Positions 33,004-41,429 of a stretch of DNA of 64,000 nucleotides are shown piece by piece. Position 1 is the stretch's first letter. Each line of letters begins with the position of its first letter. Under the pieces are notes generated by a model that made no database searches, had not been told where the DNA came from, and worked only from the letters and a program-made list of their open reading frames with translations. The stretch comes from AC-51 sp036265325. GTDB taxonomy: Bacteria; Actinomycetota; UBA4738; HRBIN12. The stretch lies in contig DATAPH010000023.1 of the NCBI GenBank assembly GCA_036265325.1, positions 49,304 to 113,303 on the forward strand. The letters are read 5' to 3'. The position numbers were made by a program, and so were the translations under genes.

Positions 33004-34352
33004 GGCGCCGGCCCGGTCGGGCACGACCGCTGATGCAAGATCAAGGGCGGCAACGGCGTCTGGCTGAAATCGAACGCTTCGAGCATGTCATCGGCGTTCG
33101 CATCGCGGCTCGTCAGCGGCGGCACGTTGAAGATCGTCTCGATGAACCGGAGCACCGATGCGAACTCGAGCGTGGTGCTGTCGATCGAACCGGGTTTCGC
33201 GTAGGGCGAGATCACGATGGCGGGAACCCGCGGCCCGTCGCCGTACAGGTCGACGTGCGGCGGCGGCACGTGATCGTAGAAGCCGCCGAAGTCGTCCCAC
33301 GTCAGCACCACCGCGGTCGATCTCCAGTACTTGCTCTGCATCAGCGCGTTCAGGTACTGGACCGTCCAGTTCTCGCCCTGGCACATGCTGGTCGGCGGGT
33401 GATCGGACTGCGCGAACGGCGGCGTGAGCCACGACACCGACGGCAGCGTCCCCGCCTTGAGGTCGTGCAGGTAATCCTCCGGCGTGACGACGTTGTTGTA
33501 CATGTTGCTGAAACGCACGTGCTTGACCATGCGCAGCGGTTGCACCCATTCGTTCGCGCCGCGGTACTCCTTCCATGACACGCCGGCGGCATCGAGCCGG
33601 TCGGGCAGCACGGCGACGTTCGTGCACGGCCAGCGAGGCCGGTAGTAGGTCTGGATCTCGTCGGCGCCCGCCGCGCCCTGGTTCTCCAGTTGATAGAGGT
33701 GCTCCTGATCGGTGCGGTCCAGGACCGGCAGCGAGAACGCGAGCTCCTGCGGGTCGTCGCAGAACTCCCGGCGTCCGGTTCCGAACTGGCCGGGCCGCTC
33801 GTGATCGACGAAGCGATCGGATTGCGACGCGAACGTCCACAGGTGCTCGACGCCGGTCGGCCCGTAGATAGAGGAGAAGAAGTGATCGGCTAGCGTGAAA
33901 TGCGACGCGTACCGCCAGTAGTTCGGGATGTCGGCGCGGTGGTACTGGACGTATCCCTCCGGTGCGAAGCAGTTCATCGCGCCGCCGTTGATCACCGTGA
34001 TGCCGTCCGCGAAGCTGTGGCCGGCGTCGGGCGTCCGGTCTTTCGCTCGGGCGAGCGGGACCGTCCCGCCATCGCACGTTTGTCCGGTCGTTGCGCCGTC
34101 TGCGCCGGGGAACGTCCCGAACATCGTGTCGAAGGTGCGGTTCTCCTTGACCAGGAACACGATGTGCTTGATCTTCGCCCGCGCGGCCGCCACGAGCGCC
34201 GGGTCGCTCTGCGTCGTGAACCCGGTCGGCTGCGCGGCGCCCGGGTCGAGGGTCGCGGGGAACGTGCCGCTTCGATCGCCACCGCCGATACACGCCACGG
34301 CCACGACCGTGAGCACGGCGGCGGCGCTCAGGAACCGGACGGGGCGCGACAC
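32988..34352 (-). CDS. exported AcpA/phospholipase-C-type phosphoesterase 2
   Basis: A 454-residue paralogue of the protein at 30386, with 'IKHIVFLVKENRTFDTMFGTFPGADGATTG'-type N-terminal block (Asn-Arg-Thr-Phe-Asp kept), 'HERPGQFG', 'WDDFGGFYDHVPPPHVDLYG' and 'PAIVISPYAKPG'. The start MSRPVRFLSAAAVLTVVAVACIGG gives a signal with a lipobox-like 'VAVAC'. GTG 34352 is supported by the -10 box 6 nt upstream. It shares far more with its paralogue than with any other gene here, so the pair arose by duplication. Confidence 0.87.
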   Translation of the reverse strand: MSRPVRFLSAAAVLTVVAVACIGGGDRSGTFPATLDPGAAQPTGFTTQSDPALVAAARAKIKHIVFLVKENRTFDTMFGTFPGADGATTGQTCDGGTVPLARAKDRTPDAGHSFADGITVINGGAMNCFAPEGYVQYHRADIPNYWRYASHFTLADHFFSSIYGPTGVEHLWTFASQSDRFVDHERPGQFGTGRREFCDDPQELAFSLPVLDRTDQEHLYQLENQGAAGADEIQTYYRPRWPCTNVAVLPDRLDAAGVSWKEYRGANEWVQPLRMVKHVRFSNMYNNVVTPEDYLHDLKAGTLPSVSWLTPPFAQSDHPPTSMCQGENWTVQYLNALMQSKYWRSTAVVLTWDDFGGFYDHVPPPHVDLYGDGPRVPAIVISPYAKPGSIDSTTLEFASVLRFIETIFNVPPLTSRDANADDMLEAFDFSQTPLPPLILHQRSCPTGPAPQPQE

Positions 34353-34358
34353 CGGCCG

Positions 34359-34364
34359 AGGGTA
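34359..34364 (-). promoter_or_regulatory. -10 box (TACCCT) of phosphoesterase 2
   Basis: TACCCT lies 6 nt upstream of GTG 34352; see the identical element at phosphoesterase 1. Confidence 0.6.
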
Positions 34365-34398
34365 GCCGACACACCTGCGCGTCGGGCAGGATGGAGGC

Positions 34399-35160
34399 AT
34401 GCGCCGGTGGCTCCCCCTGTTCCTCGCGCTCGCGCTCGCCGCGTGCTCGCATCCGAGCGCGCCCACATCCACCGCCGCGTCGGAGTCCCCGGCGCGGCCG
34501 TCGCCGTCCGTGCACGCCGCGGCCGCCGACGCGCCGGTCCTTGCGAACGGCGGCACCACCGTCGTGCGCGCGGACGGTTCGCGATTCCTGTTGTATGCGC
34601 GTCCCGGACCGGGCGCGCGACAAGTCGGGTCCCTGGCGGCGACCAACGATTGGCGGCAGCCGCTCTGGCTCCCGGCGCTGTCCGGATTCGTCGATGAAGC
34701 AGGGACGACGTGGTTCCACGTCCGGCTGCCCATCCGTCCGAACGGGTCGACCGGCTGGGTGCAAGGCGACCAGGTTCGGACCGAGGTGCGGCATGATTCG
34801 ATCGTGGTCGACCTCTCGGCGCACCGGCTCCGGCGCCTCGACGACGGACACGCGGTCGACGACCTCTCGGTCGCGGTCGGCGCGCCCTCGACGCCGACCG
34901 CGCCGGGACGGTTCTTCGTGTGGGCGCGCGTGCCGACCGGCGACCCGAGGGGCCCGTACGGCGTGTTCGTGCTCGGGCTTTCCGGCTTCTCGAACGTGAT
35001 CACCAGGTGGGTGGGCGGCGGGCGGATGGCGATCCACGGCACCGCCGACCCGGCCGATCGTGGCCACGACGTGTCCCACGGCTGCGTCCGCGTCTACAAC
35101 CCGCAGATGGAGCAGCTCACCGACGTGCCGCTGGGCACTCCGGTGTGGATCCACGCGTAG
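34399..35160 (+). CDS. L,D-transpeptidase (YkuD) lipoprotein
   Basis: The 253-residue protein has a lipobox (MRRWLPLFLALALAAC, Cys16), a Ser/Pro-rich linker, an SH3-like domain (about 50-130, 'TTVVRADGSRFLLYARPGPGARQVG', 'GSTGWVQGDQV') and a YkuD catalytic domain with 'RMAIHGTADP' and the active-site block 'DVSHGCVRVYN' (Cys nucleophile). These enzymes cross-link peptidoglycan or attach proteins to it. It closes the envelope-related stretch 25316-35160. A CAGGAT -10-like box is 6 nt upstream of the ATG. Confidence 0.92.
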   Translation: MRRWLPLFLALALAACSHPSAPTSTAASESPARPSPSVHAAAADAPVLANGGTTVVRADGSRFLLYARPGPGARQVGSLAATNDWRQPLWLPALSGFVDEAGTTWFHVRLPIRPNGSTGWVQGDQVRTEVRHDSIVVDLSAHRLRRLDDGHAVDDLSVAVGAPSTPTAPGRFFVWARVPTGDPRGPYGVFVLGLSGFSNVITRWVGGGRMAIHGTADPADRGHDVSHGCVRVYNPQMEQLTDVPLGTPVWIHA

Positions 35161-35212
35161 CTTGCGCGGCACCTGCGATGATGGAAGCGCCGAGGCCGAC
35201 CGGGGGGCGCCG

Positions 35213-36439
35213 ATGAGCACCGAGCAAGCAGCGGGCACGCGAGCCGAAGAGCTTCTGGAGCTCGCCGAGCGCTACGCCGCGCACAACTATCATCCGCTGC
35301 CGGTGGTCATCGCGGAGGGTGACGGCGCCTGGGTCACCGACGTCGAGGGGGAGCGGTACCTCGACATGCTTGCGGCGTACAGCGCGCTCAACTTCGGCCA
35401 CCGCCATCCCCGGCTCGTCGACGCTGCGCACCGCCAGCTCGACCGGCTGACGCTGACGTCCCGGGCATTCCACAACGACATGTTCCCTCTGTTCTGCCGC
35501 GATCTGGCCGAGCTCGCCGGCAAGGACATGGTCCTCACGATGAACACCGGCGCCGAGGCCGTCGAGACCGCGATCAAGACGGCGCGGCGGTGGGGGTACG
35601 ACGTGAAGGGCGTCGAGCCGAACCGCGCGAAGATCGTCGTCGCCGATGGGAACTTCCACGGCCGGACCGTGACGATCGTGAGCTTCTCGACCGACCCGAC
35701 CGCGCAGGAGGGGTTCGGTCCGTTCACCCCGGGATTCGAGGTCGTGCCGTACGGCGATGTGGATGCGCTCCGTACGGCGATCGATGGCGACACCGTCGCG
35801 TTCCTCGTCGAACCGATCCAGGGCGAGGCCGGCGTGATCGTCCCGCCCGAGGGCTACCTGCGGGCGGCGCGCGAGATCTGCACCGAGCGCGGCGTCCTGA
35901 TGATGGCCGACGAGATCCAGTCAGGACTCGGCCGCACGGGTACGACGTTCGCCGTGGAGCACGAGGGCGTCGTTCCCGATGTGTACATCCTGGGCAAGGC
36001 GCTCGGCGGAGGGATCATGCCGCTGTCGGCGGTCGTCGCCGACCGAGCCATCCTCGGCGTATTCAAGCCGGGTGAGCACGGTTCGACGTTCGGGGGGAAC
36101 CCCCTCGCGAGCGCGATCGGCATCGAGGTCATCGACATGCTCCGCGAGGGCACGTACCAACGCGCGTCGGCGGAGCTCGGCGCGTGGCTCCTGCAGGCGC
36201 TCCGTGACGCCTCCTTGCCGCAGGTGACCGAGGTGCGTGGGCGCGGCCTGTGGATCGGCGTCGACCTCGATCCCGCCGTCGGAACGGCCCGCGAGATCTG
36301 CGAGCGGCTGATGGCGCGCGGGATCTTGGCGAAGGACACGCACGAGTCGACCGTGCGGCTCGCGCCACCACTGTGTGTGTCGCGCGAGGACCTCGGCTGG
36401 GCGGTCGAGCGCATCGTCGACGTGATCGGCAGCGCCTGA
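35213..36439 (+). CDS. rocD: ornithine aminotransferase
   Basis: A class III PLP aminotransferase of 408 residues that should convert ornithine and 2-oxoglutarate to glutamate semialdehyde and glutamate. It has 'AAHNYHPLPVVIAEGDGAWVTDVEG', 'LNFGHRHP', 'MNTGAEAVETAIK', 'VADGNFHGRTVTIVSFS', the PLP aspartate in 'MMADEIQSGLGRTG' and the PLP lysine in 'ILGKALGGG'. The 'AYSALNFGHRHPR' region matches OAT rather than acetylornithine aminotransferase. No arginine-catabolism partners are adjacent; an ornithine cyclodeaminase-family gene lies far away at 60026. Confidence 0.9.
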   Translation: MSTEQAAGTRAEELLELAERYAAHNYHPLPVVIAEGDGAWVTDVEGERYLDMLAAYSALNFGHRHPRLVDAAHRQLDRLTLTSRAFHNDMFPLFCRDLAELAGKDMVLTMNTGAEAVETAIKTARRWGYDVKGVEPNRAKIVVADGNFHGRTVTIVSFSTDPTAQEGFGPFTPGFEVVPYGDVDALRTAIDGDTVAFLVEPIQGEAGVIVPPEGYLRAAREICTERGVLMMADEIQSGLGRTGTTFAVEHEGVVPDVYILGKALGGGIMPLSAVVADRAILGVFKPGEHGSTFGGNPLASAIGIEVIDMLREGTYQRASAELGAWLLQALRDASLPQVTEVRGRGLWIGVDLDPAVGTAREICERLMARGILAKDTHESTVRLAPPLCVSREDLGWAVERIVDVIGSA

Positions 36440-36467
36440 CGGTTCGCGGCGCCCTCCATCCATCGCC

Positions 36468-36473
36468 TAGGCT
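36468..36473 (+). promoter_or_regulatory. -10 box (TAGGCT) of the CapA-like gene
   Basis: TAGGCT ends 8 nt before GTG 36482, no ribosome site; supports that start and a leaderless mRNA. Confidence 0.45.
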
Positions 36474-36481
36474 TCGCTCCC

Positions 36482-37834
36482 GTGACGCCTCCCGAGCGCG
36501 GGCCTGCGCCCGCCGAGCGTATGACGGTTGCGATCGTCGGTGACCTGATCTCCACACGGCCGATCGCGCCGATGCTTGCGAATGACGCCCGGTTCGCGGC
36601 CGCCATCGAACGGCTCAATACAGTCGATGTCGCCGTCGGCAACCTCGAGTTCGCCGCTGCGGACCCGGACGACCCGGAGGCGTGGATCTGGTCGATGCCC
36701 AACGACTGGTCCATCGCGTCCGATCCGGCCGCCGTGGGCGACCTCCGTGACCTGGGGTTCGGTGCGGTTGGGCGGGCCAACAACCACACGATGGACCGCG
36801 GCCCCGCGGGCATGCGCACGACCACTCTGCTGCTCGACGAGGCCGGCATCGACCACGCTGGCGCCGGCGAGGATCTCGCACGTGCCGGCGCACCGCGGTA
36901 TCACGAGACGGCGCGCGGCAGGCTCGGGATCGTCAGCGTGACCACGAGCCCGTCGCCGCCCGACACCGCCGGAGCGCTCGATGCATTCGCCGGCCTCGCG
37001 CCGCGCCCCGGTGTGCATGCGCTCGCGGTTGAACCCGTCGTCACGGTTCCCGGCCCGGCACACGAGGCGCTCCGCGCGGTGCACGACCTCGTCCCGGATG
37101 CGATGGGCGAATGGATGAACGGCGATCCGGGGCTGCGCGTGTTCACCGCGCGGTTCGAGCGGGGCGACGACGTGTCCGTGCGCTACGAGGTCGACCCCGA
37201 GGGACGCGCTCGGCTCCTTCGCTCGGTTCGCCAGGCGGCGAAGCACGCCGACGTCGTGATCATGACGGTGCACGCCCATCAGGGGGACGCGGACCCGGCG
37301 ACGCCGCCCGCGTTCCTCCGGGAGCTGGGCCGCGACGCGATCGCGGCGGGCGCAGACGCGGTGGCGGTAAGCGGCCCGCACACGCTCGCGCCCGTCGAGC
37401 TCGTCGACGGGCGTCCCGTGTTCTTCGGCCTCGGTGACTTCATCTGGAGCGACCTCGGCGGTCCGCTTCCGGCATCGTTCTGGCCCAGGACGCGGGCGGT
37501 GCTTGGGTCGGACATCGACCCGGCGACGATGACGGAAGCGGAGCTGGTCGAGCGGCTCAACGACGACGGGTTCACCGACCCGTGGGTGTTCCGGGCGGTC
37601 CAGGCCGAGCTGGTCATCGGGCCGACGGGCGTCGAACAGGTGCAGGTCCACCCCGTGGACCTCGGTCAGCACGAGCCGATCACGCGGCGCGGTGTGCCGC
37701 GCGTCGCCGAACCGTCGGTTGCGGCTGAGATCCTCGAGCGGCTCGCAACCATGTCGGCGCCCTTCGGCGTGACCGTCGACGTCGCCGACGGTGTCGGCAC
37801 GGTGAGGCCTCGGGAGACCGCGCCCGCCGGCTGA
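36482..37834 (+). CDS. CapA-family protein (PGA_cap metallophosphatase fold)
   Basis: The 450-residue protein has the CapA/PgsA motif order: 'VAIVGDLISTRPI', 'DVAVGNLEFA', 'AVGRANNHTMDRG', 'HAGAGEDLARA', 'VIMTVHAHQGD' and 'AVSGPHTLAPVELVDGRPVFFGLGDFIW'. These are calcineurin-like metal-site residues. Named members take part in poly-gamma-glutamate capsule making, but most are uncharacterised. There is no signal peptide or membrane anchor here, so a cytosolic enzyme is likely and a capsule role is not supported. Confidence 0.85.
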   Translation: MTPPERGPAPAERMTVAIVGDLISTRPIAPMLANDARFAAAIERLNTVDVAVGNLEFAAADPDDPEAWIWSMPNDWSIASDPAAVGDLRDLGFGAVGRANNHTMDRGPAGMRTTTLLLDEAGIDHAGAGEDLARAGAPRYHETARGRLGIVSVTTSPSPPDTAGALDAFAGLAPRPGVHALAVEPVVTVPGPAHEALRAVHDLVPDAMGEWMNGDPGLRVFTARFERGDDVSVRYEVDPEGRARLLRSVRQAAKHADVVIMTVHAHQGDADPATPPAFLRELGRDAIAAGADAVAVSGPHTLAPVELVDGRPVFFGLGDFIWSDLGGPLPASFWPRTRAVLGSDIDPATMTEAELVERLNDDGFTDPWVFRAVQAELVIGPTGVEQVQVHPVDLGQHEPITRRGVPRVAEPSVAAEILERLATMSAPFGVTVDVADGVGTVRPRETAPAG

Positions 37835-37845
37835 CCTGCGGGTGA

Positions 37846-37851
37846 TAGAAC
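37846..37851 (+). promoter_or_regulatory. -10 box (TAGAAC) of the zinc-ribbon/DUF4190 gene
   Basis: GATAGAAC ends 6 nt before ATG 37858 without a Shine-Dalgarno sequence. Confidence 0.4.
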
Positions 37852-37857
37852 TCCGAT

Positions 37858-38376
37858 ATGCCGGCCACCTGCCCACACTGCGGCCACGCGATCGACGACG
37901 GCGTGACGACATGTCCGCACTGCGGTCGCGACATCGCACAGGCGGCAACGGCGCCGATGGCAACCGCTGCGCCCACGACCGCGCCGATCGCCCCGATCGC
38001 GCCGGCGCCCGTGCCACCGGTGATGCCCGCCGCCCCACTCGCCGCCCCGGCGACGGGCGGGCTTGCCGTCGCCGCGCTGGTGATCGGCATCATCGCCATC
38101 GTCTTGTCGTTCACGGTGGTGTTCGGGTTCGTGCTCGGCGCCCTCGCGATCGTCTTCGGTGCGATCGCGGTCGCCCGGGCTCGCACACCGGGAACCGGCG
38201 GCAAGGGAATGGGCCTCGCGGGCCTTGTCCTCGGGATCGTCGCGATCGCCTTCGCGGTGCTCATGATCGTGTTCGTGTTCAACATCGGGAACGCGGTCAA
38301 CGACAACTTCTCGAACATCCAGTTCTGCATCGACCACCCGCACAACCCATCCTGCCGCGACCCGCGCGTGCCGTGA
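37858..38376 (+). CDS. zinc-ribbon DUF4190-type membrane protein
   Basis: The 172-residue protein begins with a zinc ribbon made of two C-x2-C knuckles ('CPHCGHAIDDGVTTCPHCG'). An Ala/Pro-rich linker (about 28-65) follows, then two helices of the DUF4190 type ('LAVAALVIGIIAIVLSF...GALAIVFGAIAVARAR', 'KGMGLAGLVLGIVAIAFAVLMIV') and an external tail with two cysteines. Such proteins are common in actinobacteria and have no known function. The next gene starts 37 nt on. Confidence 0.82.
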   Translation: MPATCPHCGHAIDDGVTTCPHCGRDIAQAATAPMATAAPTTAPIAPIAPAPVPPVMPAAPLAAPATGGLAVAALVIGIIAIVLSFTVVFGFVLGALAIVFGAIAVARARTPGTGGKGMGLAGLVLGIVAIAFAVLMIVFVFNIGNAVNDNFSNIQFCIDHPHNPSCRDPRVP

Positions 38377-38413
38377 GGTGGTCTTCCGCGCCGTCCGGGC
38401 GCAGGATGGAACG

Positions 38414-39421
38414 GTGTCGCTTCACCGATCGACCCTGCTCTCGCTCGAAGAGGTCGAGGGATGGCGCGCGTGGAGCGTCGTCGAACGCGATGGCGAATAC
38501 GTCCTCTCGTCGTTGACCCGCGCGGAAGCGTGGGAGCCCCGCCGGCCGTTCGCCGCGACGTGCACCCGTAAGCAGCACGCCGCGCCCGGCGCTCGATGCT
38601 CGTGCGGCGTCTACGCGGCGGCCGAGCCCACCGAGCTCGCCCGCCTCGGTCGGATCGCCGGCGCCGCCATCGGGCAGGTGTCGCTGTGGGGGCGGCTCGT
38701 CGAGCACAGCCGCGGGTATCGAGCGGAAGCGGCCTACCCGACGCGCATCCGTCTCGTCTGCGTCTCCTGCCTGAGCGAGGGACGCGGCGAGCCCGCGACC
38801 GCGGTCGAACCGGACGCATCGGGCGACCGCGTGCGGCTGCGGCCCGTCTGTGACCTCCACGCCGACGGTGCGTCGTTGCCCGCGGCTCGTCCGGTCGAGG
38901 CGGCGCTGCTCGCCACGTATCAGGTGGACCTGTTGCCCGACGGATCTGTTCGCCGGATCCAGCGTGCGCGCGACCCTCGCCGCGTGCGTCGCGCCGTGGC
39001 CTTCGCCGCAGCTGCGGCGGTCGCTCTGTCGGTCGCCATCGGCGCCGTCGCGTTGCTCCGAGCGCGCGAGGCCGTCGCGAGCCCGGCCGCGGTTCTGCCG
39101 CCGCCCGGGCTTGTTGCGCATGCCGGCCGCCAGAACGGACCGATCCCGCGAACGGGAGACGGCTTGCGCACGGTGAGCCATGCCAAGCTCGCGGCGTTGT
39201 CGCCCTTCCCGACGCTGCACTGCGGGACGATGACCCCGACCGGCGTCGTCGCGACCCTGTCATGCGCAGACCCGGCGTCGAACGTGTTCGTCGAGAACTA
39301 CGGGCCGGCGGGCGAGCACCGCTTCGGCACGTGCGACAAGCGAACGGTCGCCAAGTCGGTCAAGGGGGATCGGATCCTGTGCTGGCGTCCGATGTCGCCT
39401 GAGCCCGCGGGCACTCCCTAG
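38414..39421 (+). CDS. uncharacterised protein with 'CSCGVYA' motif and one membrane helix
   Basis: A 335-residue protein that I do not recognise as an enzyme. Residues 1-160 carry several Cys/His sites: 'CTRKQHAAPGARCSCGVYAA', 'VCVSCLSEG' and 'RPVCDLHADG'. A cytosolic N-terminal half containing 'GQVSLWGRLVEHSRGYRAEAAYP' is common to a family seen in actinobacteria. One helix follows (about 200-222, 'AVAFAAAAAVALSVAIGAVALL'), then an external domain of 110 residues with four cysteines. GTG 38414 follows a CAGGAT box by 6 nt; GTG 38378 is the alternative start. It overlaps the convergent peptidase gene by 4 nt. Confidence 0.65.
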   Translation: MSLHRSTLLSLEEVEGWRAWSVVERDGEYVLSSLTRAEAWEPRRPFAATCTRKQHAAPGARCSCGVYAAAEPTELARLGRIAGAAIGQVSLWGRLVEHSRGYRAEAAYPTRIRLVCVSCLSEGRGEPATAVEPDASGDRVRLRPVCDLHADGASLPAARPVEAALLATYQVDLLPDGSVRRIQRARDPRRVRRAVAFAAAAAVALSVAIGAVALLRAREAVASPAAVLPPPGLVAHAGRQNGPIPRTGDGLRTVSHAKLAALSPFPTLHCGTMTPTGVVATLSCADPASNVFVENYGPAGEHRFGTCDKRTVAKSVKGDRILCWRPMSPEPAGTP

Positions 39422-40251
39422 ATCGACCCGCTGAACGTGTCGCACGCGCCTGCGTCGCCGGACTGATATCCGGTCGAGAACCAGTGCTGCCGTTCCTCGG
39501 ACGACCCATGCGTCCAAGTCTCGGGGTTGACCTTCCCCTGGAACTCCTGTTGGAGCCGGTCGTCGCCGACCGCTGCCGCAGCCGACAAGGCGTCCGCGAC
39601 GTCGCTCTGCGTGATCCGCGTGATGAAGCCCGTCTGCACGGCGTTCGCGGCCCAAACCCCGGCGTAGCAGTCGGCCTGCAGTTCCAGCCGCACCGATGCG
39701 CTCTGCGGCCCCTCGCTGTTGGCGCCACCGCGGTCGATCGTTCCCTGGAGATCCTGGACGTGATGACCGTATTCGTGCGCAAGCACGTAGGCCTGCGCGA
39801 GCGGACCACCGGACGCGCCGAACCGGCTCGTGAGTTCCTGGAAGAACCCGAGGTCGATGTACACGTGCTGGTCGGCGGGGCAGTAGAAGGGACCGATCGC
39901 CGTCGTTGCCGTACCGCAGCCGGTCTGCGTTCGATCGGTGAAGAGCACGGTGGTCGCGTCGGTGTACCCCGACAATGTGTGCGACCAGTAGTCCTGGATG
40001 CTGTTGACGTACGCGACCACGGTGCAGTCCTGGCTCTGCTGCGCATCGGCTCCCGTGCGGCACGACGAGAGGTCGCTCGACGGTGCTGTGCCACTCGACG
40101 ATCCGCCGCCGATGCCGCCGTTCAGCAGCAACAGGACGATCGCGACGACGAGCCCGACGGCGCCGCCGCCGAGGGCGATGGGGGAGCCGGACATGCCGCG
40201 ACGGTCGCTGACCTGCGACGGGTCGAGGCGGGCGCGCCTACGGATACGCAT
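39418..40251 (-). CDS. neutral zinc metallopeptidase (YpfJ/KPN_02809 family)
   Basis: The 277-residue protein has a basic head, one membrane helix (about 27-45, 'GGGAVGLVVAIVLLLLNGG'), and an external peptidase domain. The domain has 'YCPADQHVYIDLGFF', the zinc site 'AYVLAHEYGHHVQDLQG' (HExxH) and 'LELQADCYAGVWA' with the third ligand. These are the motifs of the putative neutral zinc metallopeptidase family (Pfam PF04228). Its physiological substrate is not known. A TAGAGCT box lies about 7 nt before the ATG. Confidence 0.9.
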   Translation of the reverse strand: MRIRRRARLDPSQVSDRRGMSGSPIALGGGAVGLVVAIVLLLLNGGIGGGSSSGTAPSSDLSSCRTGADAQQSQDCTVVAYVNSIQDYWSHTLSGYTDATTVLFTDRTQTGCGTATTAIGPFYCPADQHVYIDLGFFQELTSRFGASGGPLAQAYVLAHEYGHHVQDLQGTIDRGGANSEGPQSASVRLELQADCYAGVWAANAVQTGFITRITQSDVADALSAAAAVGDDRLQQEFQGKVNPETWTHGSSEERQHWFSTGYQSGDAGACDTFSGSI

Positions 40252-40324
40252 GGCGCCAGCTCTACCCGAAGCGCCCGCTCGTCAAGCGTCGCTCACGTCA
40301 CCGAACGATCAAGCAGACGTGCGC

Positions 40325-40359
40325 CGAGGGCGGGCATCCGAAGCGCATGCCCACCCTCG
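40325..40359 (-). terminator. 13-bp hairpin terminator
   Basis: Read on the minus strand, CGAGGGTGGGCAT-(9 nt)-ATGCCCGCCCTCG pairs over all 13 positions with one G-U. On the plus strand that pair is a C-A mismatch, so the element is built for leftward transcription. It lies just after the minus-strand gene ending at 40368. Confidence 0.7.
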
Positions 40360-40367
40360 ACGTCCGA

Positions 40368-40652
40368 TCAGCGGATGGCCCCCGCTCGGAGCTCCACGGA
40401 ACGCTGATGGTCCGTGAGGTTCTCCTCGACGTGCAGCCATCCGAAGTAATAGTGAAAGCCCAACCCGATCAACATCCCGCCGACGGCGAACGCCGACCAC
40501 GGGAATCCGGGTGCAACGAACACGTTGACGAGGATCAAAGCGACGGACACGACCGCGGTGATGATGCCGTGCACGACGATTCCCCGACGTCCTTCGACCC
40601 TCGCGAGCCTTCGCTCAGCCTCTTCGTATGCATCCAGCGAGATGGTCGTCAT
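40368..40652 (-). CDS. 2TM-domain small membrane protein
   Basis: The 94-residue protein has an N-terminal helix 'YEEAERRLARVEGRRG' and two membrane helices ('IVVHGIITAVVSVALILVNVFVA', 'WSAFAVGGMLIGLGFHYYFGW'), the layout of the 2TM domain family. This domain is often attached to kinases or regulators; here it stands alone and its job is unknown. AGGAGGG 7 nt before ATG 40652 decides the start over one 11 codons upstream. It follows the larger membrane protein gene by 13 nt, so they share an operon. Confidence 0.75.
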   Translation of the reverse strand: MTTISLDAYEEAERRLARVEGRRGIVVHGIITAVVSVALILVNVFVAPGFPWSAFAVGGMLIGLGFHYYFGWLHVEENLTDHQRSVELRAGAIR

Positions 40653-40665
40653 CGGTCGTCCCTCC

Positions 40666-41370
40666 TCAACCGTGGTGTGGATCAACCGCCATCGCGGGCG
40701 GCAGTTCCGCGCCCCGAACCGTGAGCTCCATGTGCAGCGCGATGTGCGCGACGATCGGAGCGACGAGCGCTCCGGTGAGCAGGAATGCGAGCGCTTGCAG
40801 TCCGCACGTCACGAGGGCACCGAGCAGTTTCGGGCGAGCGCCGCGCGTCCGGAACTCCGCGTATCCGAGGTGATGGACCAAGATCACGAGCAGCGATCCC
40901 GCGATCGCGAGACCACCTGCGACGGCCTTGCCGCTGTCGGTATCGGTCCATCCCGCGGCGACCGTCGCCTGCCATATCGTCAGAACGGGGTACACCGCGA
41001 GGAGCAACGCCTCCGCGATGCCGTACACAACGTCCTCCCACGCGAAGAGCTCGGCGCGCCTGAGCCCGTCCGTTCGCTGGCCTCGCGGCAGCCGGCGGAT
41101 CAACGGCGTCACCGCGCCCGCGACGGCAAGTCCGGCCACCAAACCCCAGGCGAGGTTCGATCCCGCGATATCCGTGAACGAGGTGCCCGACCACGCCAGG
41201 TACCAGCCGCCGATGCCGGCGACGACGAACGCCAAGACGCCGATGTATGGGGTCCTTCGAACACCGAGTACATCTGTCACGAGCCAGGTGACGGCGAAGG
41301 CTGCAACCAGCACGACCAGGTATGCGGCGATCGCTTCCTGCCAACTGAACGAAGGATCTGCGACAGGCAC
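40666..41370 (-). CDS. polytopic membrane protein of unknown function
   Basis: The 234-residue protein has about seven hydrophobic helices. The C-terminal part has 'VLVHHLGYAEFRTRG' and 'LTGALVAPIVAHIALHMELTVRG', reminiscent of CPBP/CAAX-protease-like membrane proteins, where such histidines bind metal. The match is partial and the Glu-Glu motif is missing, so I leave it unnamed. The ribosome site AAGGAGG runs into a GTG at 41379 and has proper 8-nt spacing only to GTG 41370, which is therefore taken as the start. Confidence 0.68.
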   Translation of the reverse strand: MPVADPSFSWQEAIAAYLVVLVAAFAVTWLVTDVLGVRRTPYIGVLAFVVAGIGGWYLAWSGTSFTDIAGSNLAWGLVAGLAVAGAVTPLIRRLPRGQRTDGLRRAELFAWEDVVYGIAEALLLAVYPVLTIWQATVAAGWTDTDSGKAVAGGLAIAGSLLVILVHHLGYAEFRTRGARPKLLGALVTCGLQALAFLLTGALVAPIVAHIALHMELTVRGAELPPAMAVDPHHG

Positions 41371-41429
41371 CGTGCTCACCTCCTTCGGTCCTCTGAACCA
41401 ATCACATCACCGATGGTGCGTCGCGCGCC

